Assembly: GCA_964543855.1 (NCBI GenBank)
Contig: CAZJAD010000035.1
Location: 1 to 20,702 of the forward strand
Length of the DNA stretch: 20,702 nucleotides
Source of the DNA: CAZJAD01 sp964543855
GTDB taxonomy: Bacteria > Electryoneota > RPQS01 > DYHQ01
Reading direction: 5' to 3'
A program made the translations under genes and the position numbers. Position 1 is the first letter of the stretch. Each line of letters starts with the position of its first letter. Shown in pieces: positions 6,592 to 15,700 of this stretch. The notes below the pieces were generated by a model. That model was not told the origin of the DNA and searched no databases. It saw only the letters and a list, made by a program, of their open reading frames with translations.

Positions 6592-7353
6592 ATGAACACA
6601 CTGATTCATACGCAACGACTGACAAAAGTATATCAGGCAGGCGAAGTTGAAGTGCACGCACTCCGCGGGCTGGGATTCACGGTTTCAGAAGGTGAATTCG
6701 TTGCCATCATGGGAGCCTCTGGTTCCGGCAAATCAACTCTTATGAACATCCTCGGTTGTCTGGATTGCGCGACCGAAGGTGACTATTACTTGGACGGACA
6801 GCAGGTAAATCAGCTCGGGAAAACTGAGCTTGCGGACATCCGAAACCAGAAGATCGGATTCGTCTTTCAAGGCTTCAACCTGCTGCCACGCACGACCGCG
6901 TTGGAGAATGTCGAACTTCCGCTGCTCTACGATCGAGCGCATCGAATTAAGGAACCAAGACAGCGCACGATCGAAGCATTGAAGCGCGTGGGACTTGGGG
7001 ATCGGCTGCATCACGACCCAAACCAGCTCTCCGGCGGAGAACAGCAGCGCGTGGCGATTGCGCGGGCGTTGGTCAATAACCCGGCCATCATCATGGCCGA
7101 TGAACCGACCGGCAATCTGGACAGTAAGACATCGGTCGAAGTGCTTTCCGTATTTCAGGAGTTGAACAATCAGGGTGTCACCATATTGCTGGTCACGCAC
7201 GAACCGGATATTGCAAGCTACGCGAAAAGAATTATTGAACTGCGAGACGGACTGATCATCAAAGATGAATTGATTGAACATCGTCACAGTGCGCAGGCTG
7301 ATCTGGAATCACCGGGCGGTCCGATCGAGCCAGAGTACTCAAATCCGGCGTAG
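6592..7353 (+). CDS. ABC transporter ATPase, MacB/LolD type
   Basis: A 253-residue nucleotide-binding subunit with a full motif set: Walker A GASGSGKST (residues 41-49), Q-loop Q93 in FQGFNLL, signature LSGGEQQRVAIARAL (146-160), Walker B IIMADE (166-171), D-loop NLDS and H-loop H203 (VTHEP). It is of the MacB/LolD/FtsE type that powers mechanotransmission, not substrate passage through the membrane. Unlike E. coli MacB, the ATPase is a separate polypeptide from the permease, as in many Gram-positive and FCB systems. It lies between the MacA-like and permease genes with gaps of 11 and 17 bases, so one operon. The tail after about residue 228 is extra and not conserved. Confidence 0.95.
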   Translation: MNTLIHTQRLTKVYQAGEVEVHALRGLGFTVSEGEFVAIMGASGSGKSTLMNILGCLDCATEGDYYLDGQQVNQLGKTELADIRNQKIGFVFQGFNLLPRTTALENVELPLLYDRAHRIKEPRQRTIEALKRVGLGDRLHHDPNQLSGGEQQRVAIARALVNNPAIIMADEPTGNLDSKTSVEVLSVFQELNNQGVTILLVTHEPDIASYAKRIIELRDGLIIKDELIEHRHSAQADLESPGGPIEPEYSNPA

Positions 7354-7370
7354 TAAAGAGAAGCTGAGTT

Positions 7371-8588
7371 ATGCGCTCAACAAATCTACTCAAAGTTGCT
7401 GCGAAGAGTGTCCTAAAAAACCGCATGCGCAGCCTGCTAACCACGTTGGGGATCGTCATTGGAGTGGCTGCCGTGATTGTGATGGTGGCGGTTGGACAGG
7501 GAGCTCAGGCCCGGATCGAAAACGAGATATCGGCTCTGGGAACCAACCTTATTATTGTCTTCCCCAGTGCCAGCCGTCAAGGCGGTGTCAGCCGTGGCGC
7601 CGGGAGTTTCAACCGGCTCACGCTTGATGATGCGGACAAACTTGCGAAGGAGGCGCGCTTTTTAGAAGGCGTATCACCTGTCGCGCGCACCGTTGATCAG
7701 GTCATCGGTGGGGGAAACAACTGGAATACCACGATCTATGGTGTTTCGGTCACCTATCTCACGATTCGTGATTGGCCTCTGCAATCCGGCTCGTTTTTCA
7801 CCGAGCGCGATGTGCTCGTGAGAGGCAAGGTCGCCGTGCTGGGGCAGACCGTCGTGGAAAATCTCTTTCCCGGTCAGGATCCCATCGGCCAGCAGATACG
7901 CATCCGCAATGTCCCTTTCAAGGTGATCGGTGTCCTTTCGAAGAAAGGGCAAGATGCTCGCGGTATGGATCAGGATGATTGCATCATTGCCCCCTCCACG
8001 ACGGTCCAGTATCGACTGACGGGGGGACAGTATATCCGGATGATCATGGCCAGCGCTGTGTCCGTTGAGCAGATGGACGCTGCACAAGCCGAGATTCGCA
8101 CGGTGCTGCGAGAAGCCCATCGCCTAAGCCCTGCCGAAGAAGACGATTTCACCATTCGGAATCAAACGGAGATTACCGAAGCGGTCACGGAGACAAGCCG
8201 CATACTGACGCTGCTGTTGGGCTCCATTGCCGGAGTTTCCCTTATTGTGGGCGGCATCGGAATTATGAACATCATGCTCGTCTCAGTCACAGAGCGAACT
8301 CGCGAGATTGGCATCCGCCTCGCCGTCGGAGCTCGTGGAAGAGATGTGCTCACTCAATTCCTTGTGGAGGCCGTTGTGCTGAGCCTGATTGGAGGCTTGA
8401 TAGGCATCCTGACAGGAATACTAATCGCTTTTGCTTTGAGTTACCTGACCGAGCTCCAGACATTGATCAATCCCGCCATTGCCATACTTGCTTTCGCCTT
8501 CTCAGGTGCAGTGGGCATCTTCTTCGGCCTTTATCCCGCGCGAAAGGCGGCCGCTTTCAATCCGATCGATGCTCTTCGTTATGAATAA
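7371..8588 (+). CDS. MacB-type ABC transporter permease (FtsX/MacB_PCD)
   Basis: A 405-residue permease of the MacB/FtsX fold. TM1 is at about residues 18-42 (SLLTTLGIVIGVAAVIVMVA), a large periplasmic MacB_PCD-type domain spans about 45-275, and three C-terminal helices follow (about 280-305, 335-362 and 368-392). Family marks are GIGIMNIMLVSVTERTREIG with IRLAVGAR, and the C-terminal YPARKAAAFNPIDALRYE. With the MacA-like adaptor and the ATPase it forms a tripartite exporter that usually moves antibiotics, peptides, lipoproteins or siderophores from the periplasm outward. The substrate cannot be predicted. It ends the operon; a strong hairpin lies 150 bases downstream. Confidence 0.95.
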   Translation: MRSTNLLKVAAKSVLKNRMRSLLTTLGIVIGVAAVIVMVAVGQGAQARIENEISALGTNLIIVFPSASRQGGVSRGAGSFNRLTLDDADKLAKEARFLEGVSPVARTVDQVIGGGNNWNTTIYGVSVTYLTIRDWPLQSGSFFTERDVLVRGKVAVLGQTVVENLFPGQDPIGQQIRIRNVPFKVIGVLSKKGQDARGMDQDDCIIAPSTTVQYRLTGGQYIRMIMASAVSVEQMDAAQAEIRTVLREAHRLSPAEEDDFTIRNQTEITEAVTETSRILTLLLGSIAGVSLIVGGIGIMNIMLVSVTERTREIGIRLAVGARGRDVLTQFLVEAVVLSLIGGLIGILTGILIAFALSYLTELQTLINPAIAILAFAFSGAVGIFFGLYPARKAAAFNPIDALRYE

Positions 8589-8861
8589 TGCAATGTGTCA
8601 GTGGGGCTCAGGCGCTACGGGCGTTGCCGCTGTCATCAACCGACATCAAGTGCCTCTGGATATGACGATGTGGTGATCGAATTCTCCGTCGCCGCAGCGG
8701 TTTTCTCCGTCTCCAACCTCACAGATTTCTCACAAGAACGAAGGGTCGGGCAGTCAGCCTGACCCTTCGTCTATGAGACGGCGTGGCGTGCACCCATCAC
8801 TTTCGCGAAGAAAAAGCCACCGGTTGTGCCCTCCCGTTTCCCGCCATACCTTGAAAATACC
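8589..8861. other. Intergenic region with no gene seen
   Basis: About 270 bases between the export operon and the isomerase promoter. Apart from the hairpin at 8738-8770 and a short direct repeat (TTCTCCGTC at 8682 and 8703), nothing is seen. The short open frames have no SD and no protein-like composition. Confidence 0.6.
8738..8770 (+). terminator. Strong hairpin downstream of the MacAB-like operon
   Basis: Arms 8738-8751 and 8757-8770 pair over 14 bases with one G-U and a five-base AGTCA loop; the outer ten pairs are ACGAAGGGTC / GACCCTTCGT. No T tract follows on either strand, so termination may be weak or need a factor. It could also act as a 3' end stabiliser. Confidence 0.55.
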
Positions 8862-8891
8862 TTGCCAAAGAAATCCGTTCGGTGTTATATT
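8862..8891 (+). promoter_or_regulatory. Putative sigma-70 promoter of the isomerase gene
   Basis: TTGCCA (8862-8867), an 18-base spacer and TATATT (8886-8891). Each box matches the consensus at five of six positions. The leader to the ATG at 8945 would be about 45 bases and includes AAAAGGAG at 8931-8938. Confidence 0.55.
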
Positions 8892-8944
8892 GTATTGACC
8901 CGGCCATCTGGGAGGTCCCTCCGATAATAAAAAAGGAGCGTGCG

Positions 8945-9697
8945 ATGAGCTCTATCCATGTGTCCCGAGATGAGGGAATTGCAACCATCACTCTGAGTCG
9001 AGGCAAAGTGAATGCCTTGAACGAGGCTATGGTAGAGGAAATCGATGCCTGTTTTGAAGATTTAGGGAAGGACGAGACGGTCAGATCGATTATTCTGACC
9101 GGTCAGGGAAAGTTCTTCTCTTTCGGATTTGACATTCCTGAATTCTTGAGCTACTCCAAGGATGCCTTCATCGTATTTCTAACGAAGTTCACTAATCTTT
9201 ACACTCGTGTGTTTCTGTCTCCAAAACCGGTTGTCTGTGCGCTGAACGGTCACGCGATTGCCGGAGGCTGCATGCTCGCTATGGCTTGCGATTACCGACT
9301 CATGACTTCGGGGAAAGCAAAGATCTCACTGAATGAGATAAATTTTGGTTCATCCGTTTTCGCCGGTTGTGTCGAAATGCTCAAATTCTGGGTCGGACAA
9401 AGGAACGCGCAATCGGTCGTCTACGGTGGCTGGATGCTCCTTGCGGAGGATGCCTTGCAGTTGGGACTGATTCATCAGATGTCCGCGGAGGAGAATCTGA
9501 AAGACGACGCCACGGCCGTGGGTCGGGATCTGGCTCAGAAGGACCGTGCAGCGTTCGCCAGTATCAAAACCCTCTTGCGAAGACCGGTCGCTGCAGAGAT
9601 GATGAAGAGAGAACGAGACTCTGTGCTGGAGTTTGCGGACATCTGGTATTCTGAAAGGACATGGAAGAACCTTCAAGAAATCAGAATACATTCTTGA
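8945..9697 (+). CDS. Enoyl-CoA hydratase/isomerase family, delta3,delta2-enoyl-CoA isomerase-like
   Basis: A 250-residue crotonase-fold protein. The oxyanion-hole segments are FFSFGFDI (about 57-64) and NGHAIAGGC (101-109), followed by ACDYRLM. The likely catalytic acid is E131 in KISLNEINFGS. This matches the single-Glu GLNE position of delta3,delta2-enoyl-CoA isomerases; the second Glu typical of hydratases is not seen (SSVFAGCVEML follows). The expected reaction moves a cis/trans-3 double bond to trans-2 in unsaturated acyl-CoA for beta-oxidation. The ATG at 8945 has AAAAGGAG six bases upstream and is preceded by a sigma-70-like promoter. No other beta-oxidation gene is in view, so it seems to be a stand-alone unit. 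Other crotonase functions remain possible. Confidence 0.85.
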   Translation: MSSIHVSRDEGIATITLSRGKVNALNEAMVEEIDACFEDLGKDETVRSIILTGQGKFFSFGFDIPEFLSYSKDAFIVFLTKFTNLYTRVFLSPKPVVCALNGHAIAGGCMLAMACDYRLMTSGKAKISLNEINFGSSVFAGCVEMLKFWVGQRNAQSVVYGGWMLLAEDALQLGLIHQMSAEENLKDDATAVGRDLAQKDRAAFASIKTLLRRPVAAEMMKRERDSVLEFADIWYSERTWKNLQEIRIHS

Positions 9698-9731
9698 ATC
9701 GACAACGGACAACAGCCAAACCTCCTGAACA

Positions 9732-11189
9732 TTGCCTTTCTTAGGAATCGGCGCAGAGTATTTCTTATCCGTGTTTCGCACAAAACCACCACACAGAATT
9801 GCCGCACTCCTGCGTGAATCGGCAGATGGAGACCTGCCCGAGCACTTCAACGGCGAACTGAAGAGGTCAATCTTCCGCAAAGTGCTCGCGATGGGTCTGC
9901 CGTCCATGGCCGGGTTCATGCTGATGATCGTCTACGAGATCGTGGACATGTTTTGGCTCGCCATGATTGGCCCGGCTCCCGTCGCTGCCGTGACGATCTT
10001 CGGCAGCATTCTCTGGGTTCTCGCTTCGCCGAACATGATGGTGGGGGCCGGTAGTGTGGCCGTTATCAGCCGGCGCTACGGTCAGGGCGACCGGATGCGC
10101 ACCGAACGGTCCATCAAGAACACCTTTGTGCTCAAGTTCGGGATCGGATTGACCTTCGGCCTGCCTGCAATCCTGCTCTTGCGACCTGTGCTGAGAATCA
10201 TGGGGGCCGCGCCGGACGTGATTGACCTTGGATGGACTTACGGTGTGCTCCAGCTCTGCACGCTGGGCTTTGCGCTGACCAGTTATTCGATCTACACGGC
10301 GTTTCGCGGTATCGGCAAACCCAACACGGCGCTGTTTGTCAGTGTCGCCGGTACCGGGCTGAATATAGTGCTCGACCCACTCCTGATCTTCGGCGTCGGT
10401 CCGCTGCCTGAACTGGGAATTCTCGGCGCATCACTGGCAACATCGATTGCTTACGTCACGGTTGTTGTCACGGGCATCAGTCTGCTGGCACGGCCAAGAT
10501 CACCCGTTCAGGTGAAATGGCTCCGGCCTCCTTGGCCACAGATCAAAGAGATGTGGCAAATCGTGCGCGTCGGCGCTCCGTCAGGGATCAACGATTTCAG
10601 TTTCACGCTTGCCCAAATGGTCGTCGTCCGGTTTGTGGCGACTTATGGCACCATGATCGTCGCTCTCTTCGGCCTGAGCAACAAGATTCTGCACTTCGGA
10701 ATCATGATTGTCTCGGGCCTCGGATTGGGAACCGGAGCGCTCATCGGGCAGTTTCTCGGAAGTCAGGAGCGTCACAAAGCCTGGCTCGCGTGCATTCTCT
10801 CGATCCGCCTATCGGTCGTACTCACATCGATCTTTGCGGCTCTGATTGTCATCTTTGCTCCTCAAGTCATCCGCGTCTTTTTCGATGATCCCCTTATGCT
10901 TGGACCAGGCAAGGCTATCCTGCGCATCATGGCTATCAGCATGCCGATGATCGCACTGCACATCGCAGCCGAGGAGGTCTTCATGGGCGCGGGCCAGAAC
11001 ACGCCACCGATGGTGCTATCGATCATCCACAGTTGGGTGATGGTCGTTCCCTTCATGTATGTTGCCGGAAACGCCTTCCATTGGGGCCCCAACGGTCTGC
11101 TGTGGGGCTGGTCCACCGCTCATATGCTTGGTGCCCTGGCTGCATACTGGCTCTTCCGCCGCGGCACCTGGCTGAAACATGAGATATGA
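9732..11189 (+). CDS. MATE-family multidrug/cation antiporter
   Basis: A 485-residue polytopic membrane protein of the MATE family (NorM/DinF-like). It has about twelve hydrophobic segments in two six-helix halves. Typical blocks are IFRKVLAMGLPSMAGFMLM with IVDMFWLAMIG in the first half, AFRGIGKPNTALFVS with ILDPLLIFGVG at its end, and a matching second half from about residue 275 (VGAPSGINDF). MATE proteins export drugs or metabolites using Na+ or H+. The start is unclear: the frame opens with TTG at 9732, GTG at 9771 is an option, and neither has a good SD. The first helix begins near residue 50, so any of these would give a working protein. It stands 34 bases after the isomerase gene and may be read through from it. 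Confidence 0.92.
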   Translation: MPFLGIGAEYFLSVFRTKPPHRIAALLRESADGDLPEHFNGELKRSIFRKVLAMGLPSMAGFMLMIVYEIVDMFWLAMIGPAPVAAVTIFGSILWVLASPNMMVGAGSVAVISRRYGQGDRMRTERSIKNTFVLKFGIGLTFGLPAILLLRPVLRIMGAAPDVIDLGWTYGVLQLCTLGFALTSYSIYTAFRGIGKPNTALFVSVAGTGLNIVLDPLLIFGVGPLPELGILGASLATSIAYVTVVVTGISLLARPRSPVQVKWLRPPWPQIKEMWQIVRVGAPSGINDFSFTLAQMVVVRFVATYGTMIVALFGLSNKILHFGIMIVSGLGLGTGALIGQFLGSQERHKAWLACILSIRLSVVLTSIFAALIVIFAPQVIRVFFDDPLMLGPGKAILRIMAISMPMIALHIAAEEVFMGAGQNTPPMVLSIIHSWVMVVPFMYVAGNAFHWGPNGLLWGWSTAHMLGALAAYWLFRRGTWLKHEI

Positions 11190-11302
11190 TTGAAAGCGAA
11201 CTCTGCAATTTGCCCGCACAGTTATCACCGAAGATCCGGGTGCGTGCGAACGATATATCGGTCTCTGAAGATTCGATTCCATAACTTGAATTCTCTCCGA
11301 AA

Positions 11303-11659
11303 ATGAACATTGTGAAACTCAAACAGGGCGAAACTTATCAGCCCGATCCTGGGTGGAAACGAGTCAGCCTCGCAGGAAGTCCGAATGTCTCCATCGAATA
11401 CTTCGAGAAACCTGCCGGGCACACCTCTCCGCTCCATAGCCACTCGAGCGAGCAGGTCTGCATTGTGATCAAGGGCCGAATGAAGGTGGTGAGTGGAGAC
11501 GGTCACGCGGATGAACTCGGCCCGGGGGATTCGGCGTGGTTCGCCTCAGATGAGCCGCACCGAGTGGAGAACGCCGGAAGCGAACTGGCTGTCGGCATCG
11601 ACATTTTCGCTCCGGGACGCAGTTTCGACTTCTGGACCAAGAGACAGCAGCATTCGTAG
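11303..11659 (+). CDS. Small cupin-domain protein
   Basis: A 118-residue single cupin barrel. Motif 1 runs G39-x5-H45-x-H47-x3-Q51-x6-G58, with Gln in place of the usual Glu; motif 2 has H86-x3-N90. The metal site would thus be H45, H47, Q51 and H86. Members are small metal-binding enzymes or sensors of varied function; nothing here fixes one. ATG 11303 lacks a clear SD. It lies 113 bases after the MATE gene and 42 before the GNAT gene on the same strand. Confidence 0.85.
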   Translation: MNIVKLKQGETYQPDPGWKRVSLAGSPNVSIEYFEKPAGHTSPLHSHSSEQVCIVIKGRMKVVSGDGHADELGPGDSAWFASDEPHRVENAGSELAVGIDIFAPGRSFDFWTKRQQHS

Positions 11660-11701
11660 TTCGATTCAGATCACCCTTATCTGCCTGAGGACAAAATCAG
11701 C

Positions 11702-12508
11702 ATGGCTGTAACCCGAGATATTCTTCTTGATGCCATTGAGTCAGACTTTTCTCTCATGCCGGAGGTGCCGGGAAAACTCGAAAGGCTGACCATTCCTGGA
11801 ATCCGGGGTCGCGTAACGCCGTTTTCACATCCGTTCGCGAATATGGTCAGTGCGGCCACGCTGAGTTCGGATGATGCCGATACAACGATCCGTCAAGCTG
11901 TTGACTTCTTCGCCCGCCAGAGCAAAGCCTTCGGTTGGGTCATTGGCCCTCGCACGACACCTGCCGACCTTGGCACTCGCCTCCAAGCAGCAGGTCTGGC
12001 GAAGTTGGAAGAGATGGCTGGAATGAGCCTGACCGACCTGAACACTCCGATTCGGTCGAATCCGGCAGTGAGAATTCGTGAGATGACCACTGACGATACG
12101 GACGCCGCCAGTCGTACGCACGCGCGTGCGTTTCCAATTCCCGAGGACTTCACTCGCCTCTTCATCGAGGTTCTGTTCCTCGTTCGTGACCGACTGAAAA
12201 CTCGCCTTTACTTGGCCTTCATGGACGGAATCGACGAGCCGGTTGCCTCGGCCACGAGCGTTTTTCTTCCCAATGAGCCGATCATCAGGCTGGGCGGTGC
12301 CACTACAGTCCCTGAACATCGCGGCAAAGGGGTCTATTCGAGTCTGGTGGCGCGCCGGCTGGCCGATGCTCGCGACGATGGCGCCGAGGCAGCCGTGATT
12401 GAAGCGGTCCGCACGACATCGGCACCTGTCTGCCGGAAACTCGGCTTCACGGAAATTTGCGGCTTGGAATTGTACGCCTGGACTCCGGAGTCTGAGCAGA
12501 AAGACTGA
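11702..12508 (+). CDS. GNAT-family N-acetyltransferase
   Basis: A 268-residue protein. The C-terminal GNAT fold begins near residue 122 (AVRIREMTTDDTDAASRTHARAF). Acetyl-CoA binding motif A is GATTVPEHRGKGVYSSLVARRL (starting at about 199), and motif B is about 236-249 (VRTTSAPVCRKLGF). The first 120 residues are a separate domain (with DFFARQSKAFGWVIGP) common in GNATs of this length and not assigned. GAGGA at 11687-11691 supports the ATG at 11702. The acceptor, possibly a small amine or antibiotic-like molecule, is unknown. It follows the cupin closely and may share its transcript. Confidence 0.88.
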   Translation: MAVTRDILLDAIESDFSLMPEVPGKLERLTIPGIRGRVTPFSHPFANMVSAATLSSDDADTTIRQAVDFFARQSKAFGWVIGPRTTPADLGTRLQAAGLAKLEEMAGMSLTDLNTPIRSNPAVRIREMTTDDTDAASRTHARAFPIPEDFTRLFIEVLFLVRDRLKTRLYLAFMDGIDEPVASATSVFLPNEPIIRLGGATTVPEHRGKGVYSSLVARRLADARDDGAEAAVIEAVRTTSAPVCRKLGFTEICGLELYAWTPESEQKD

Positions 12509-12587
12509 CCACGATTGCCTTCTGCGGCAGGATTCCGCGTCAAGTCATCCGGCCCTACCAATATTCGGCCATTGGCCAAATAAGTCC

Positions 12588-12616
12588 TTGACAAGTTCAA
12601 GAAAAACTGTTATTTT
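12588..12616 (+). promoter_or_regulatory. Putative sigma-70 promoter of the gingipain-like protease
   Basis: A perfect TTGACA (12588-12593), a 17-base spacer and TATTTT (12611-12616) inside an AT-rich patch. An 8-bp palindrome TTGGCCAA (12572-12579) lies just upstream and could be a binding site. The leader of about 125 bases contains a short GC hairpin (CCGCGC-GAG-GCGCGG, 12683-12697). Confidence 0.65.
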
Positions 12617-12748
12617 AAATAGAGTATCCTGTCGATGTAAACTGCTGTTTAGCATGAAGAGGCACTCTCCTGACGCCGCGGACCGCGCGAGGCGCGGGGC
12701 CCAGTGGCCAAGGATCCAGTGCGATAACGCAATTTGATGGAGTGGGTC

Positions 12749-15700
12749 ATGAAAAGTCGAACTGGTTTTGTCTTGCTTGTGATGCTTCTCGCAAGTTTTC
12801 ATGTGGCCGCGGCGGCTGTCGTTCACGACTACGCATTTGACCGGCCTGCCGTTGAGACGATCGGCGGTGAACATTGGATCACCATGAAGGGCTGCCGTAC
12901 AGGCGGCGTGCCCGGGTCTCCGGCTTTGCCTTCGTATGGTGTGAAACTGCTACTGCCCCCCGGAGAGGGAATCCAGTCTTTGCGGGTCATCCCGGAAGAG
13001 CGCCGGCTCCTGGGGACCGGCTTCAACCTTCCTCCCAATCAGGTCCAGGTGCCTTACAGTTATACAGGGGTCTACGAGGCAATCTTACCGGATCCTGCGA
13101 TCTACGAGACGGATCGCGCGTATCCCTACGAGCTTCATTCATCTCCTTTTACACAGGGTTACTGCGGCTATACGATTGCATTCGTCACGATCAACCCGGT
13201 GGTCTACAATCCGGTGACGGGTGAGGTGTGGTGGTATCGGCGGCTGCGGGTCGAGGTTGAAACGGCGCCCGAATCCGACGCGACTTTGCGTCTGCAGACG
13301 CTCTACCGGACGAACGAGCGTGTTCAGAAGAACCTTCAGCGCTGGGTGGACAATGTTGACATGACGGAGCTTTATCCAGCGGTGGACCGGGATCGCGAGG
13401 AAGAATGGGATCTGGTGATTATCACGAATGAGGCGCTGGAACCCAGTTTCGAAGTGCTGGCTGATTTCAAGAATCGTCGCGGCATTCGGACACTGATTGA
13501 AACGACCGAATGGATCTATGCCAACTACGCGGGCAGTGACAACCAGGACAAGATCCGGAATTACATCATTGACTGCTACACGGACTGGGGGATCCAGTAT
13601 GTTCTGTTGGGAGGCGATGGAGATGCGAGTGGCGGCGGTCGAATCATCCCCTTTCGTGGGGTCTACGCCACTAGCCACTATTATCTTCGGGAAACGGATA
13701 CCAATATGCCGTGTGATCTATACTATGGTGGTCTGGACGGCAACTGGAATGCTGATGGGGACGGTCAGTACGGTGAGGAGATACCGGAAGAGGCCGATTT
13801 CATTGCAGAAGTGCATGTGGGGCGCGCTTGTGTGGACAGCCCGACCGAGGCGAGCAACTTCGTCAACAAGCACATCATGTATGAGCAATCGCCGGTGATT
13901 GGGGATTGCGACGATGTGCTCTTCGCCGGTGAGCTGCTCTGGAATGATGTTTCGGGTGTCTGGACCTTCGGGCGGACTTACATGGAGGAAGTGCGCTGGG
14001 GATCCTCGAATCATGGGTATACGACTGTGGGCATTGATAATCCCTGGGCCGCCGACACTCTCTATGACCAATTCACTTACTATCCGGGCGAATGGTCGGC
14101 CATGTCTCATCTGAGGCCGAAGCTGAACGACGGCTGCAATTTCGTCAATCACCTCGGCCACTGCTGGTCAGACTACATGGCGCGCTTCTACAATTCCAAC
14201 ATTACCGATGCCAACATGACGAACGACGGCATCAATCACAACTTCTATGTGATGTACAGTCAGGGATGTTATCCGGGTTCTTTCGACGTGAACGATTGTA
14301 TCGCCGAGATCTGGACCTGTGGCATCTCGCACGGCGCAGTCGCCGCCGTGTGCAATACGCGGTACGGGTGGGGCTACCATCAATCCACGCGCGGATCGTC
14401 ACAGTATTTTCATCGCGAATTCGTGGACGCCATGTATGGTGAGTATCTCACGAATATCGCGAGTGCCAACGATGACTCGAAAGTGGACTGCTTGCCGTGG
14501 ATTCTGGCGGACGACATGGCGAACCGCTGGTGCGCACTGGAGCTCACGGTTTTTGGAGATCCGGAGCTCGACATTTGGACTGCGCAGCCCGTGGCGCTCT
14601 CGCCGAGCTACGATCCCATCTATGTCATTGGTACCGGGACCTTCGAGGTGAATGTGCCCGGCGTAGAAATGGCACTTGTAGCGTGCAATTACGAAGGGGC
14701 GCTTGTCGGCCGAGGCTTTACAGATCACACCGGCCATGTCGAAATCACCCTCGATCCTGCTCCAATGGTGCCTGGCAGCATGGAAATCGTCGTTACGGCA
14801 CACAATCATTTGGAGCACTCCGGGTCAGTTCTGGCTATCCTGCCATCGGGCCCTTATCTGCTCTACGAATCACTGACGATCAACGATTTGAGTGGCAATG
14901 ACAATGGATTGCTGGACTTCGCAGAAGATGTGAATCTGAGCATCACCGTGGAGAATGTCGGCCTTGATGTTGCCTCGGGTGTCTTGGTTTCCATCTCGAC
15001 GGACGACGATTATGTGACGGTTCACGATGATACGGCTGATTATGGCGATATCCCGTCTGAGTCGATGAAGACCATTACCGATGGTTTCGAGATCGAAGTG
15101 GATGCCTCCGTGCCGGACCTGCATCCTATCCCGTTCGCGTTCTCTGCCACTGACGGGGATTCGACCTGGTTCGACGATTTCACGATTGTGGCCCATGCAC
15201 CGGAGCTGATGATTCATCATATCCTTGTGGTGGATGGGGACAACAATAGATTGGATCCGGATGAGACAGCCGATTTGCAGATTTACTTGCTCAATGCGGG
15301 CAGTGCGGGATTGACCGATATCGAGGGTGCGCTGTCTTGCAGCGATCCGTATATCACCCTGAACAGCACCGTGGATAATCTGGCTTCCATCCCGCCGGGC
15401 GAAATGGGTGTTGTTACCTACAATGTCACAACCGACAGCGAGACACCCATTGGGCATCCTGCCGAATTCCAGCTCGATGTCACCGCCGCGAACTTCAGCT
15501 TCTCCGACAATTTCTTCCTGTCGATTGGTCTGTGCATCGAGGACTTTGAGATTGGCAACTTCGCCTCTTATCCGTGGGAAATGGGTGGAAGTGCTCCGTG
15601 GGACATCACCAGCTCCGGAGCCTACGAAGGAGGCTATTGCGCGCAATCCGGATTGGTCTCCGAGCTGCAGTATTCGGAGATGTCGGTCAATCTTGATGTC

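Noticed and set aside
8682..8711. TTCTCCGTC direct repeat as part of a mobile element or attachment site
   Set aside because: Nine bases, two copies 21 bases apart, with no transposase, integrase or terminal inverted repeats nearby.
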